Shown: piece by piece, positions 25,866 to 34,602 of the stretch | Layout of the letters: every line of letters starts with the position of its first letter | Numbering within the stretch: the stretch's first letter is position 1 | NCBI GenBank assembly: GCA_002205125.1 | Contig: NIOE01000016.1 | Coordinates: 1 to 64,000, forward strand | Direction of reading: 5' to 3' | Origin: Roseateles noduli | GTDB taxonomy: Bacteria > Pseudomonadota > Gammaproteobacteria > Burkholderiales > Burkholderiaceae_C | Length of the DNA: 64,000 nt | Notes under the pieces: generated by a model | Databases searched by the model: none | Seen by the model: the letters and a program-made list of their open reading frames with translations, nothing else | What the model was told of the DNA's origin: nothing | Translations under genes and position numbers: made by a program

Positions 25866-27518
25866 TCACCCCGATGTTGTCGCCCCGACGGCGCTTCCGA
25901 TTCTCTCGTTCGGGGTAGCCCGGAGCTTCCGCGCGCGCCCTTCCGCCGACATCCGCCAACACCACTCGAATCCCACGGCGAGCGCGAACACCAGCGCGCC
26001 GAGCAGGGTCCGCACGGCGGGCATGTCGTCCCTGGGGATGAACGTCGCGAGGGTGAACTGGCTGCCTGAGAGCATGTTGATGGAGATGTTGAGCGTCACG
26101 TGCAGGACGGTGGTGCAGACGATGGATCGCGTGCGCATGAACACGATGGCGAAGAGCAGGCCGCCGGGGATGACGAACACGGCGCTCTCCGGCGGGTGAT
26201 ACGCGGCGAAGTGCAGCGCACTGCCAACGACGCCGGCCCACTCGCTGCGGAAGAGACGGGTCAGCAAGGGCTGGACGAGCGCGCGGTGCATCACCTCTTC
26301 CTCCAAAGCGGCGACGCAGAGCGGAAGTACGGCACCCAGCCAGAAGTAGGGATTGGTGGTGAACGGACTCAGGGGCGCGAAGAGGCCATCGCTGAAGACG
26401 TCCGGCACCGCGATGAATGCGGCCAGGAATGGCACGGACGCCGCGACGAATGCCAGGCCCAATGTCGCCTTCAGCCGGGGCGACAGGAGCTCGCGCAAGG
26501 TGGGCCCCCGACTCAGCCAAGCCAGCGCGATCACCGGCACGGCAGCGTCGGCCAGGAGCGCCATGCGAGTCACCAGTGCACCGGTCATCCATTCGTTGCT
26601 GCCAAGCAGCGCAGCCCACAAGGGGTTGAGCGACCAACTGGTCAGCTTGTAGAGCGCGTACGCGAACACCATCCACAGCACGCTCTTCGCCGCCGTCTTG
26701 GTCATCTGGATCAACCGAGGCGTACGTCGAACTCGGACCTCGACAAGGAATGCGAACAGCAGGAAGCCCAGGAGCACCAGGAGCTTCACGCCTTGCATCT
26801 CCCGCGGCGACAGGAAGCTCGCGACCATGAAGGTCCCGCCCTGCAGGATGCCTAACGAGAGCGCGATGACGATGTGAATCGCCGTCGTGCACAGCACCGA
26901 TTGCGTGCGGATGAAGACGATGCCCAGGAAGATGGCGGTGCAGAGGTTCTCCGCCCGGTGCCCGGGCTGCTCCACCGCGAGCAGGACCACCGTGACGACC
27001 AGCCCGACCCAGCGGTTGCCGAACATGCGGGCGAGCGTCGATTGAAGGATCGCTCGATTCCAGATCTCTTGCTGGAGCGCGCCCAGCAGCAGCGCGGCGA
27101 TCGACATCGACCAGGTTTGGAAGTGGTCGCCTGGGTTGATCGGGCGGAATTCGGAGTGAATGGCTTCGGGATTCACCGCGAATGTCGTCACGACAAAGAG
27201 CACGAGCGTCGCGAGTATCAATGCAGCGGTAATTTTCGGCACGGGACGGAATAACCGACACCAGGCGGGGCTGGCATCCCAATGCACAAATATCGCCAAC
27301 AACGCGAATCCGGACAGTACCAACTCGATATTGAGATAGAGACGAAACTCGCCTCGGTATCCGAAGTCCAGGAATGTCCAGAGATGTGGCCCCTCGACGA
27401 ACTCAGGCCAGTTTCTGAGCGCCAGCGCGAGGACGACGAGCGGGGCCCAACGGGCGATCCGTAGGAGCTTCCGATAGAGATACGGCAGGCGGGGCAGGCG
27501 CGCGCGATGTCCAAGCAT
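25866..27518 (-). CDS. Tandem-duplicated CPBP-family membrane protein (candidate immunity)
   Basis: A 550-residue multi-pass membrane protein made of two CPBP/Abi-like halves. The C-terminal half keeps the metalloprotease motifs: Glu407-Glu408-x3-Arg412 (EEVMHR), FxxxH at 437-441, and HxxxN at 473-477. The N-terminal half has QEIWNR (Gln150 in place of the first Glu), and HxxxA at 215-219, so it is probably inactive. Matching segments such as FIRTQSVLCTTAIH and FMRTRSIVCTTVLH show the duplication. CPBP proteins are established immunity factors for some class II bacteriocins. Its divergent position, 186 bp from peptide 2, makes that role plausible here. Confidence 0.8.
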   Translation of the reverse strand: MLGHRARLPRLPYLYRKLLRIARWAPLVVLALALRNWPEFVEGPHLWTFLDFGYRGEFRLYLNIELVLSGFALLAIFVHWDASPAWCRLFRPVPKITAALILATLVLFVVTTFAVNPEAIHSEFRPINPGDHFQTWSMSIAALLLGALQQEIWNRAILQSTLARMFGNRWVGLVVTVVLLAVEQPGHRAENLCTAIFLGIVFIRTQSVLCTTAIHIVIALSLGILQGGTFMVASFLSPREMQGVKLLVLLGFLLFAFLVEVRVRRTPRLIQMTKTAAKSVLWMVFAYALYKLTSWSLNPLWAALLGSNEWMTGALVTRMALLADAAVPVIALAWLSRGPTLRELLSPRLKATLGLAFVAASVPFLAAFIAVPDVFSDGLFAPLSPFTTNPYFWLGAVLPLCVAALEEEVMHRALVQPLLTRLFRSEWAGVVGSALHFAAYHPPESAVFVIPGGLLFAIVFMRTRSIVCTTVLHVTLNISINMLSGSQFTLATFIPRDDMPAVRTLLGALVFALAVGFEWCWRMSAEGRARKLRATPNERIGSAVGATTSG

Positions 27519-27576
27519 GGCTCTGATCGGAAGCGATTGGAGCCGCCGATGCTAGGCATGGAAATGGACCACCGAT

Positions 27577-27605
27577 TTGCGCAACTTTAGGCCGGTGCGT
27601 ATGAG
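27577..27605 (+). promoter_or_regulatory. Possible sigma-70 promoter for peptide 2
   Basis: TTGCGC (27577-27582), a 17-base spacer and TATGAG (27600-27605), in the AT-richer gap between the CPBP gene and peptide 2. It is a weak match, supported mainly by position. Confidence 0.3.
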
Positions 27606-27703
27606 GAATATTCAATCACCCAGGGTGCGCGGTAGCGTTGAGTCCGTGGATGTTTCTCATGCACTCGCGCCGAGCGGATCTCGGAGAATTTGAAAGCGAA
27701 AAT

Positions 27704-27913
27704 ATGCAAGTCTTGACTGAGCAGGAAATTGACATGGTGTCCGGCGGCGACAGCTGGGCGGGTACGCCCGAAGGTCGTGCGCCGGTTCCTACGCCGTCGC
27801 AGAGTTACGTCGATTGCGTCAATGAGCGGTCCGACTGGCCCGGCGTGAGCGAAAGCTCCGCGATGATTTCCTGCGGCATGCAGAAGATCTGGGACCTGAT
27901 CAACGAGATCTGA
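27704..27913 (+). CDS. Double-glycine leader precursor peptide 2
   Basis: 69 residues with a 15-residue leader, MQVLTEQEIDMVSGG, and a 54-residue core beginning DSWAGTPEGRAP. Over the 24 positions from the leader's LT to the core's P it matches peptide 1 at 18. The core has two cysteines (Cys38 and Cys57), which could form a disulfide, and is not Gly/Ala-rich, unlike peptide 1. ATG at 27704 is chosen because it gives a normal-length leader, although its ribosome site is weak; in-frame starts at 27650 and 27659 would lengthen the leader. A strong terminator follows. Confidence 0.78.
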   Translation: MQVLTEQEIDMVSGGDSWAGTPEGRAPVPTPSQSYVDCVNERSDWPGVSESSAMISCGMQKIWDLINEI

Positions 27914-27983
27914 CCGGCCGCGCTGATTCCTGAGCGATCCAATAACGAGAGGGGTGATTCACACCCGCGTAGGTAGCACTCAC

Positions 27984-28006
27984 AGGGCGCTTCGGCGCCC
28001 TTTTTT
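27984..28006 (+). terminator. Rho-independent terminator after peptide 2
   Basis: GGGCGC (27985-27990), UUCG-type tetraloop TTCG, GCGCCC (27995-28000), then TTTTTT. A textbook intrinsic terminator 70 bp after the peptide stop. Confidence 0.9.
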
Positions 28007-28114
28007 CATTCCGCGGCCGGCGCTCAACGCTTCCTTCACCAAGTGTTCAACCATCGCGGGTAGCCTCGTCCGTCAAAGCCGGGCACACCGGCGATCAAGA
28101 AAGCGATCGTGGCC

Positions 28115-28966
28115 ATGCAGCGCGTCGAGGGAGTGGGAGTGGGAGTCGGAGCGGGACAGGGAGTAGGACTGGAGGTGGGCCTGGGAGTAAGCCGCCGGGC
28201 GTTGGTGGTGGCCCCGCTGCTCGGGCTGGCGGTGAATGCCGTGGCAGCGCCGGGGTCGCTGAACGCACCGAGCGCGGCGAGCGCGGCCGGCGCTTCGAAT
28301 GCGACCGTGGGCTCGACGGTCCCGCTCGCGCTGCCGGAGGGGATCAACTTCGCGAAGATCAAGCCGGTGCTGGAGCTCATCGGCCGCAACGCGGCGCTCG
28401 CGTGGGACTACCAGCTGGTGCCGGTGCCGCGCTTGCTGGCGATGGTGGAGAACGGCTGGACGCTGGGGTTCGGGGCCGGGAGGTCGTCCAGCCGGTCGTC
28501 GAGGCTGCTGTTCTCGGAGGAAGTGTTCATCAGCGGGCTGTGGCCGATCGCGCGCAGCGAGGTGGACCGCGAGCTGCGCTCGGTGGAGGATCTCAAGGAC
28601 CTGCGGGTGTGCATGGTGCGGGGGCTGGACTACGGCCTCGCGCTGGAGGAGGCGAAGGGTTCGCTCTACACGGCGGAGTACGTGTCCGGTGATTTCCGGA
28701 CGCGGGTGCGGCAGCTGATGGCGGGCCGGTGCGACGTGCTGCTGGCCAATCACTTCAATGCGGATGTGCGCGCGCTGAGGCAGCGCATCGCGGACTCGGG
28801 CGGGAGCCTGGAGCGGCTGAAGGTCGGCCCGTCGCCGCTGGGCAACCTGGCGCAGCGTTTCGTGACGGCGCGTGGGAGCAGCCTGGCGCCGCTGGTGCCG
28901 CTGCTGGATCAGGCGGTGAGGAGCAACCGGCGCGAGATCGGGCAGTTGCTGTCGACGGAGGAGTGA
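28115..28966 (+). CDS. Periplasmic solute-binding-like protein
   Basis: 283 residues resembling type-2 periplasmic binding proteins (family 3): LRSVEDLKDLRVCMVRGLDYG and RVRQLMAGRCDVLLANHF are typical of the second lobe. The N-terminus is odd: a Gly/Val repeat (VGVGVGAGQGVGLEVGLGV) encoded by GGGAGT-like hexamers precedes the hydrophobic signal segment ALVVAPLLGLAVNAVAA. ATG at 28115 is the first ATG; the repeat may be a recent expansion. No transport partners are nearby. Confidence 0.65.
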   Translation: MQRVEGVGVGVGAGQGVGLEVGLGVSRRALVVAPLLGLAVNAVAAPGSLNAPSAASAAGASNATVGSTVPLALPEGINFAKIKPVLELIGRNAALAWDYQLVPVPRLLAMVENGWTLGFGAGRSSSRSSRLLFSEEVFISGLWPIARSEVDRELRSVEDLKDLRVCMVRGLDYGLALEEAKGSLYTAEYVSGDFRTRVRQLMAGRCDVLLANHFNADVRALRQRIADSGGSLERLKVGPSPLGNLAQRFVTARGSSLAPLVPLLDQAVRSNRREIGQLLSTEE

Positions 28967-29004
28967 GCGCCGAGTGAGGGCCGAGTGAGCATCGAGTGAG
29001 CGCG
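28961..29004. repeat. Four tandem 11-bp repeats
   Basis: GAGTGAGCGCC, GAGTGAGGGCC, GAGTGAGCATC and GAGTGAGCGCG follow one another without gaps, starting within the last codons of the binding-protein gene and running into the 201-bp gap before the 1501-codon gene. Confidence 0.85.
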
Positions 29005-29167
29005 GCGGGAGCAGCCGAGCCTAGGCGGTGAGCCCTCTGGACGCCGACCCGAACGTCCGTCTGGTGCCGCGAAGCGACGCCGGGGCCAGACGGTCGCCGG
29101 CACGAACGCGTCACCGGACCGTCATGGACGACACGGACATTCTTCGACAAGAAGGAAGCCGTCTGTC

Positions 29168-32100
29168 ATGCCGAAAGAAGTCACGTCGAATCCGCTCACC
29201 TCGCTGGCGCTCCAGCAGTTGCCGGCGAGCACGAGCCAGTTGCCACCGCCGTCGACCGGCAGTGCCTCGCGCCCGGCGTCCACCACCGGCGATTTCCAAG
29301 GCGGCGCGCTCTCGTCGCGCCGCGCCTCGAATGGCAGTCCGGGCAGCAGTTCAGGCAGCAGCTCCAGCAGCAGTTCCACCGGCTCGTTCGTGACGGCCAA
29401 GACCTCGGCCAGCGTTTCCGCTTCGTCGACCACGTCCTCGTCGTCCTCCAGCTCGTCGAGCTCGTCGAGCGCTTCGACCTCGTCAACGCCGACCGCGCCC
29501 ACGACGACCGCGGCCACCTCGGTGCCGCCGACCGCGCCGTCCTCCTCGCGCCTGGAGGCGGACAAGAAGCGCCGTGCCGCCACCACCGGCCTGATGCACG
29601 CCTTCAACGCGCGCCAGGTGAATGTCGGCACCAAGATCGTCGGCGCCGGCTTCAACCATGCGAAGGAACGCGCCCGCATCACGGGCCTCGGCGCGCCCCA
29701 GTCCGGTCACGACGCCGACCCGGTGGCCAGCCTGGTCAAGGAGGGCCGCCGGCTCGTCGACCGCAGCAACACGCTGCTCAACGGCTCCCTCGAAAGTCTG
29801 CCCAGCATCAACGAGCGCCCGCAGCGCTCGGCGGGCATGCGCATGCTGATCGCCATCCCGGGCTTCCGCGGCTTCAAGCCGAAGCCGGCCATCGACCTGA
29901 TCAAGCAGGATCCGGCCTACCGCGGCAGCGCGGCCGCGCCGGACCACCGCGGCCAGGCGCAGGTCGCCGATCCCCGGCAACGCCAGAGCGAGCTGCTCGA
30001 GCAGATGCAGTCGCTCTCCGACGCGCACCATCGCGCCGATCAGGACTTCGCGGAGAAGCGCGCCACGCTCGACCAGGCCAAGGCGACGCACCTCGACGAC
30101 TCGCCGGTCGTGCAGGCGGCGCAGCGGGACCACGACAAGGCATTGGCGACCTTGGAGAAGGCCACGGAGAAGCTCGACAACGCCGTCACGGTCAGCCATG
30201 TGCTGGAGACCCACCTGCAGGTGCTCGCGGTCGACCTGATCGACCAGAAGGTGAGCTTCGTGCACGCCGAGGTCCAGCAGCAGCAGGAGCGGCTGCGCGA
30301 CATGAAGGGCAGCCTGGGCGAGGTGGTCAGCAACCTCAACCAGCAGCGCAGCCAGCTGGTCGGGGTGCATCAGGATGCGGTCGTCGCGCTGGCCGGGGCG
30401 GTCCATCAGCGCGGGCAGGCGCAGACGGCGCTCGCCGCCGCGACGGACGCCCTGCCCCAGCATCCCGACGAGGCGCAGCAGGCGGCGCTCGATCCGCTGC
30501 GCAAGGCGGTGTCAGACGCCGATCGCCACGTCGCCGCACAGACCGCGCAGGTCGCCAAGACGCAGCACGCGATCGACGACCTCGCGCCCTACTTCGAGCA
30601 GCAGCTCCACCGGCTGGGCGAGCAGTCCCAGGCCGTCGAGGCCAGCCTGAAATCGCTGGAGGCGCCCGGCCAGCAGCTCAAGGCGCGCGCCGAGCAGGCC
30701 GCGACGCGCTTGGACGGCGCGCGGGAACTCGAAACCCGGCTCAGCCAGAGCGCCGTCAATGCCGTGGCGAACCTGGCGCCAGGTTTCAACAGCGCGGCGC
30801 TCGCCTCGAACGCCAGCGGCGGCGCGCTGCGCCATCAGCTGAACGACATCGCGCAGGCGCTGCCGCCGGAGGATCCGTCGGCGGAACGCGAGCTGCCGCG
30901 CGTCGCGGTGCTGGAGCTGCTCAGCCGCGGCCTGGCCGGCGCCTGCGACGGCGACGTCGGGCGTGCGCGCCAGTTGCTGACCGATCTGCGCAGCCGGCCG
31001 CTGGACCAGTGGATCCCGCCGCCGGCGGGCGCCACTGCCGCAGACGGCGCCGCGGTCCACCACGAGGCGCCCTCCGCGGACATGCAGCGCCTGCTGCGGG
31101 GCATGGCGCAAGTGCCGCGCGGCGGCGAGGTGCTGAACCTCGTCGCCAGCCAGGCCTCCACGCAGCCGGGCGACGAGAAACCAGCCGCCCTCGGACGCGG
31201 CCAGATGGAAGCGCAGCAGGCCTACTGGATGGCGCATCGGGCGCAGGCGCAGGAGACCGACCCGGCGGTCAAGACCTGGCTGGGCGACGCCATGAAGGTG
31301 GCGCAGCACGAGGTCCGCAATCCCAAGGGCGAGACGGTGTTCGACACCGCCGACCTCCCGCCCAAGCAGATGGCGGCCTACAACGCGGTGAAGAACGGGT
31401 TCCTGTCGAACGCGGCGGGTTCCGACTACGCCCTGACCGACCGCAACCTGCAGAAGGTCGGCGGCGACTGGGTGCGCAACGCGCAGGACGATCGACACGC
31501 CTTGCTGCGGGTGCTGCCGAAGTCGATCAACCCGAGCAAGGGCAAGACGCCGTACGAAGCCAAGACCGTGACGCTGGCGCAGAAGCAGATGGAGGCGCAG
31601 GGCATGTCCACGACCAAGACGGTCGCGGAAGGCGCGCTGCAGGCGGCGGCGACGGAGCTGAGCACCCGCGCGCGCCAGGGCGTGATGCGGGCGCGGCCGG
31701 GGCAGGCGGACAACGCCGACGCGCGCCGCTACGACGCCACGCTGGAGGCGATCGGCCAGCACCTGTCGGGTCACCATGCCGCGCCCACGCCGCTCAGCCG
31801 GATGGCGGGCACCTTGAAGATGAAGACGCCGGAGTTCCACCAGACCAAGCGGCTCTACGACGCGCAGCTGGGTCCGAAGGATGTGGCCGAGATCCGCGCG
31901 CGGGTGCAGAACATCCTGCAGCCGCCGGAGCCGCAGCAGGCGGGGCCGAACAAGCTTTCCAAGCCGCATCGCAACCCGGTCCTGAATCCGACGGACCGGC
32001 CGCTGCCGCCCAGCATCGAGGCCCTGTTCCAGCGCACCCCGCTGCCGGTGACGGATCTGCTGAAGGCGCTGCATGCCGACATGGCGGCCGATCCGCAGGC

Positions 32101-33673
32101 GGCGCACCCGGCGCTGGCGGGGTTGCTGACGGCGCTGAACGACGACTTCGGCGGCGGAGCGGGCATCGATGCCAAGGTCGACAACGCCAAGCTCAAGCGG
32201 CTGGACAGCGCCGAGGACGTCAAGGCCTTCTTCACGCCGATGCTGCAGGACCTGCGGCTGCGCGACCAGGTGGCGATGAGCGGCGGCGGGGTCAAGGGGA
32301 TCGGCATTCCCTTCGTGCCGTGGACGCCGATGCCGCCCATCCTGATGTCGGCGAGCGCGGACCTGCACTCGAAGAAGGACGAGGCCGCGATCCAGTTCAA
32401 GAGCCCGACCTTCGCGGCGGAGATCAAGGTCGAGGAGAGCACCGCGCGCACGCGCAACATCAAGGGCACGCTGGGGCTGGGCGTGGACCTGGGGGTGGCC
32501 AAGCTGACGGCGCCGTCGGTCTCGGCCAAGTACGAGTCGAGCAAGGGGCACGCGGTGTCGACGACGGTGCGCACCTTGCGGGACAAGGACGACCTGGGCG
32601 TGCGCAAGGAGCAGGACGCGATCGATCACAACCTGGCGGTGCTCGACACGCTGCTGCGGTGGGACAGCGACGACAAGCAGCCCAAGACCGCGGCGGGCCA
32701 GGTGGACGCGGCGCAGAAGTTCTCGGGGCCGCTGGAGGCGCTGCTCGCGCTGCATCCCAAGGCGCTGGTGGCGTCGGGCGAGCGGGACGTGAAGACCAGC
32801 CAGCTCGGGCTGGACCTGAGCGTGGCGGCGCGGCTGGGGTTCGGGGACGGGTACGCCTCGATGGGGGTGGCGTTCAACCCGGTCACGGTCAAGGCGGAGA
32901 AGACGCTGGAGCAGAGCACGGAGCGCACCGGCTACGCGCATCAGACGGTGCACGACCGGTCGGACCAGCGTCGTCAGCGGATGGCGATGACCGGCGGAGT
33001 CTCGGGCGCGTTGAGCTTCTTCAAGAAGCCGGTCGATGCGCAGGCGCACGAGGCGCACGACGACCGCAAGGGCAGCGTCCGGGTGGCGGGGGCGACCAAC
33101 CTGCTGGACATCTCGCGCGAGATCGCCTCGAACTTCGAGAAGAACGGCGCCACGCGTTTCCCGATCGGGGACCGGGTGGGGGGCGCGGTCGATCGCAGCT
33201 ACGGCAGTCCGAAGGATCTGCTGGCGGAGATCGACCAGCACCGCGAGGAGTTCCTGATGCGTTGCCTGGACACGCTGCCGCGGGCCAAGGACGCGCCCAT
33301 GGACACGCCGGAGCGGCGGCTGGTGGCGCACGACATGCTGCGGCAGTTCGAAGCCGACCTGCATGAGGCGAAGGATCATCCCAACCTGCAGTTCAACATC
33401 AAGTACGAGATGCAGCCGCGGATGAGCGGGCTGATCGATGCGCTGCGGGGGGTGGAGGCGCAGGCGCTGCAGGCGGGGGACAAGGCGACGGCGCAGGAGG
33501 CGCGGGACGCGTCGCAGACCTTGCTGTCGTACCGGTCGTCGTGGGCGGTGAAGAATGCGGCGATCCGCAACAAGGGCAAGGACAGTTCGGAGACCGGTGT
33601 CGACTTCGTCGGCCGCTGGCAGCGCACGCACGGCGCGGAGACGAGCCGGGCGCTGGCGGCGTTTCCGGGGTGA
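29168..33673 (+). CDS. Very large serine-rich effector-like protein
   Basis: 1501 residues, family not recognised. Residues 1-130 are disordered and Ser/Thr/Pro-rich with serine runs, like type III secretion signals, and there is no Sec signal peptide. Residues 250-540 are rich in Gln/Ala/Glu heptads (probable coiled coil). The C-terminal third (about 1040-1300) has alternating hydrophobic strands (LGLGVDLGVAKLTAPSVSAK, LGLDLSVAARLGFGDG) suggesting a beta-rich or pore-like domain. AAGGAAG lies about 10 bases before the ATG. No secretion genes are in the window, so effector status is inferred from composition. It has no WxxxE motif, which argues against the AvrE family. Confidence 0.6.
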   Translation: MPKEVTSNPLTSLALQQLPASTSQLPPPSTGSASRPASTTGDFQGGALSSRRASNGSPGSSSGSSSSSSSTGSFVTAKTSASVSASSTTSSSSSSSSSSSSASTSSTPTAPTTTAATSVPPTAPSSSRLEADKKRRAATTGLMHAFNARQVNVGTKIVGAGFNHAKERARITGLGAPQSGHDADPVASLVKEGRRLVDRSNTLLNGSLESLPSINERPQRSAGMRMLIAIPGFRGFKPKPAIDLIKQDPAYRGSAAAPDHRGQAQVADPRQRQSELLEQMQSLSDAHHRADQDFAEKRATLDQAKATHLDDSPVVQAAQRDHDKALATLEKATEKLDNAVTVSHVLETHLQVLAVDLIDQKVSFVHAEVQQQQERLRDMKGSLGEVVSNLNQQRSQLVGVHQDAVVALAGAVHQRGQAQTALAAATDALPQHPDEAQQAALDPLRKAVSDADRHVAAQTAQVAKTQHAIDDLAPYFEQQLHRLGEQSQAVEASLKSLEAPGQQLKARAEQAATRLDGARELETRLSQSAVNAVANLAPGFNSAALASNASGGALRHQLNDIAQALPPEDPSAERELPRVAVLELLSRGLAGACDGDVGRARQLLTDLRSRPLDQWIPPPAGATAADGAAVHHEAPSADMQRLLRGMAQVPRGGEVLNLVASQASTQPGDEKPAALGRGQMEAQQAYWMAHRAQAQETDPAVKTWLGDAMKVAQHEVRNPKGETVFDTADLPPKQMAAYNAVKNGFLSNAAGSDYALTDRNLQKVGGDWVRNAQDDRHALLRVLPKSINPSKGKTPYEAKTVTLAQKQMEAQGMSTTKTVAEGALQAAATELSTRARQGVMRARPGQADNADARRYDATLEAIGQHLSGHHAAPTPLSRMAGTLKMKTPEFHQTKRLYDAQLGPKDVAEIRARVQNILQPPEPQQAGPNKLSKPHRNPVLNPTDRPLPPSIEALFQRTPLPVTDLLKALHADMAADPQAAHPALAGLLTALNDDFGGGAGIDAKVDNAKLKRLDSAEDVKAFFTPMLQDLRLRDQVAMSGGGVKGIGIPFVPWTPMPPILMSASADLHSKKDEAAIQFKSPTFAAEIKVEESTARTRNIKGTLGLGVDLGVAKLTAPSVSAKYESSKGHAVSTTVRTLRDKDDLGVRKEQDAIDHNLAVLDTLLRWDSDDKQPKTAAGQVDAAQKFSGPLEALLALHPKALVASGERDVKTSQLGLDLSVAARLGFGDGYASMGVAFNPVTVKAEKTLEQSTERTGYAHQTVHDRSDQRRQRMAMTGGVSGALSFFKKPVDAQAHEAHDDRKGSVRVAGATNLLDISREIASNFEKNGATRFPIGDRVGGAVDRSYGSPKDLLAEIDQHREEFLMRCLDTLPRAKDAPMDTPERRLVAHDMLRQFEADLHEAKDHPNLQFNIKYEMQPRMSGLIDALRGVEAQALQAGDKATAQEARDASQTLLSYRSSWAVKNAAIRNKGKDSSETGVDFVGRWQRTHGAETSRALAAFPG

Positions 33674-33688
33674 GGGTCGCGGCGCGCG

Positions 33689-34501
33689 TCAGTGGGCCGG
33701 GAGTCTGCGTTTCAGCGCGTCGTTCGCGCGCTGGACGGACTTCGCCTGGGCTTCGTCGAAGGCCTGATCCTGGAGCGCGCTGCGGTCGAGCACGGCGTTG
33801 ATGTGGTCGAGGTGCCGGTGGAACTGGTCCTCGAGCGCGACGTCGCGGAAGATCAGCGAGGGGTCGTCGCCGCCTGAGAGGCGGAACGCCTTGGGGTGCT
33901 CGTCGAGGAACTTCAGGAGGTCGAGGAGGAGGATCTGGTGCTGAGCGCGGACGGCGGTGGCGGCGTGGAGGTAGTCGCGCATCCGCGAGGTGTATTCCTC
34001 CATGGTCCTGGTCTTGGCTTCCTGGCGGATCAGCGACGAGGCGATCAAGCCCTTGATCTCCTGCTCGGCGGTGTCGATGACGGTGGTGAAGCGTTGCCGG
34101 AAGGCGGCGTGCCAGGGCTCGGCGGCCTGCAGCGCGGCGCGGGCGCTGGCGCGGTTCTCCGGGTCGAGCAGGAACTCGGGGTCCAGCATTTCCTCGACGC
34201 CGAGGCTGCTCCACTGCGTTTCATAGTCGACCATGGCGCTGTCGATCGCGCGGCGGTAGGCGACCTGCGCCAGCAGCATCGATTCGAAGGCGCCGATGTT
34301 CGCGGCCTTGATCTCGGCGTCGGTGGGGAAGACGCCGCGCTGAAGGGACTCGAAGAACGGCGCGGCCTTGACGATGGAGGCGTCCTCCTGATGCGCCAGG
34401 TACGCGACGTAGGGGTTGCAGGCGCTGAGGCCGAGGGCGCCCACGAGCGCGGCGGCGATGACGACCAGGCGCGGGCGCCAGGCGAAGACGGTGGTGAGCA
34501 A
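33689..34501 (-). CDS. Putative lipoprotein, unknown function
   Basis: 270 residues with a lipoprotein signal: charged start, hydrophobic VVIAAALVGALG, then lipobox LSAC with Cys at about residue 28. The remainder is helical and acidic with no recognised domain. It converges on the 1501-residue protein, with 15 bp between stops, so an association is possible but not shown. Confidence 0.65.
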   Translation of the reverse strand: MLTTVFAWRPRLVVIAAALVGALGLSACNPYVAYLAHQEDASIVKAAPFFESLQRGVFPTDAEIKAANIGAFESMLLAQVAYRRAIDSAMVDYETQWSSLGVEEMLDPEFLLDPENRASARAALQAAEPWHAAFRQRFTTVIDTAEQEIKGLIASSLIRQEAKTRTMEEYTSRMRDYLHAATAVRAQHQILLLDLLKFLDEHPKAFRLSGGDDPSLIFRDVALEDQFHRHLDHINAVLDRSALQDQAFDEAQAKSVQRANDALKRRLPAH

Positions 34502-34602
34502 GAGCCCCTCCCTGGGGATGCGCGATGCGGCGCTGTTGTTGTGCGGGGGGATTCTCGCAAGGCTTGCGATACTCGACGCACGTCTTCAGGGAGAGAGCCG
34601 AA

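Noticed and set aside
29000-29167. HrpII/PIP-type or HrpL-type promoter before the 1501-codon gene
   Set aside because: No TTCG-N16-TTCG or GGAACC/CCAC pair with correct spacing was seen, here or before 44560 and 45724.
30512-33631. 1039-codon open frame opposite the 1501-residue gene
   Set aside because: Same artefact: antisense of a GC-rich gene with Arg/His/Val-biased composition and no ribosome site.
29168-33673. AvrE/DspE-family assignment
   Set aside because: Size and composition are suggestive, but no WxxxE motif or other family signature is present.
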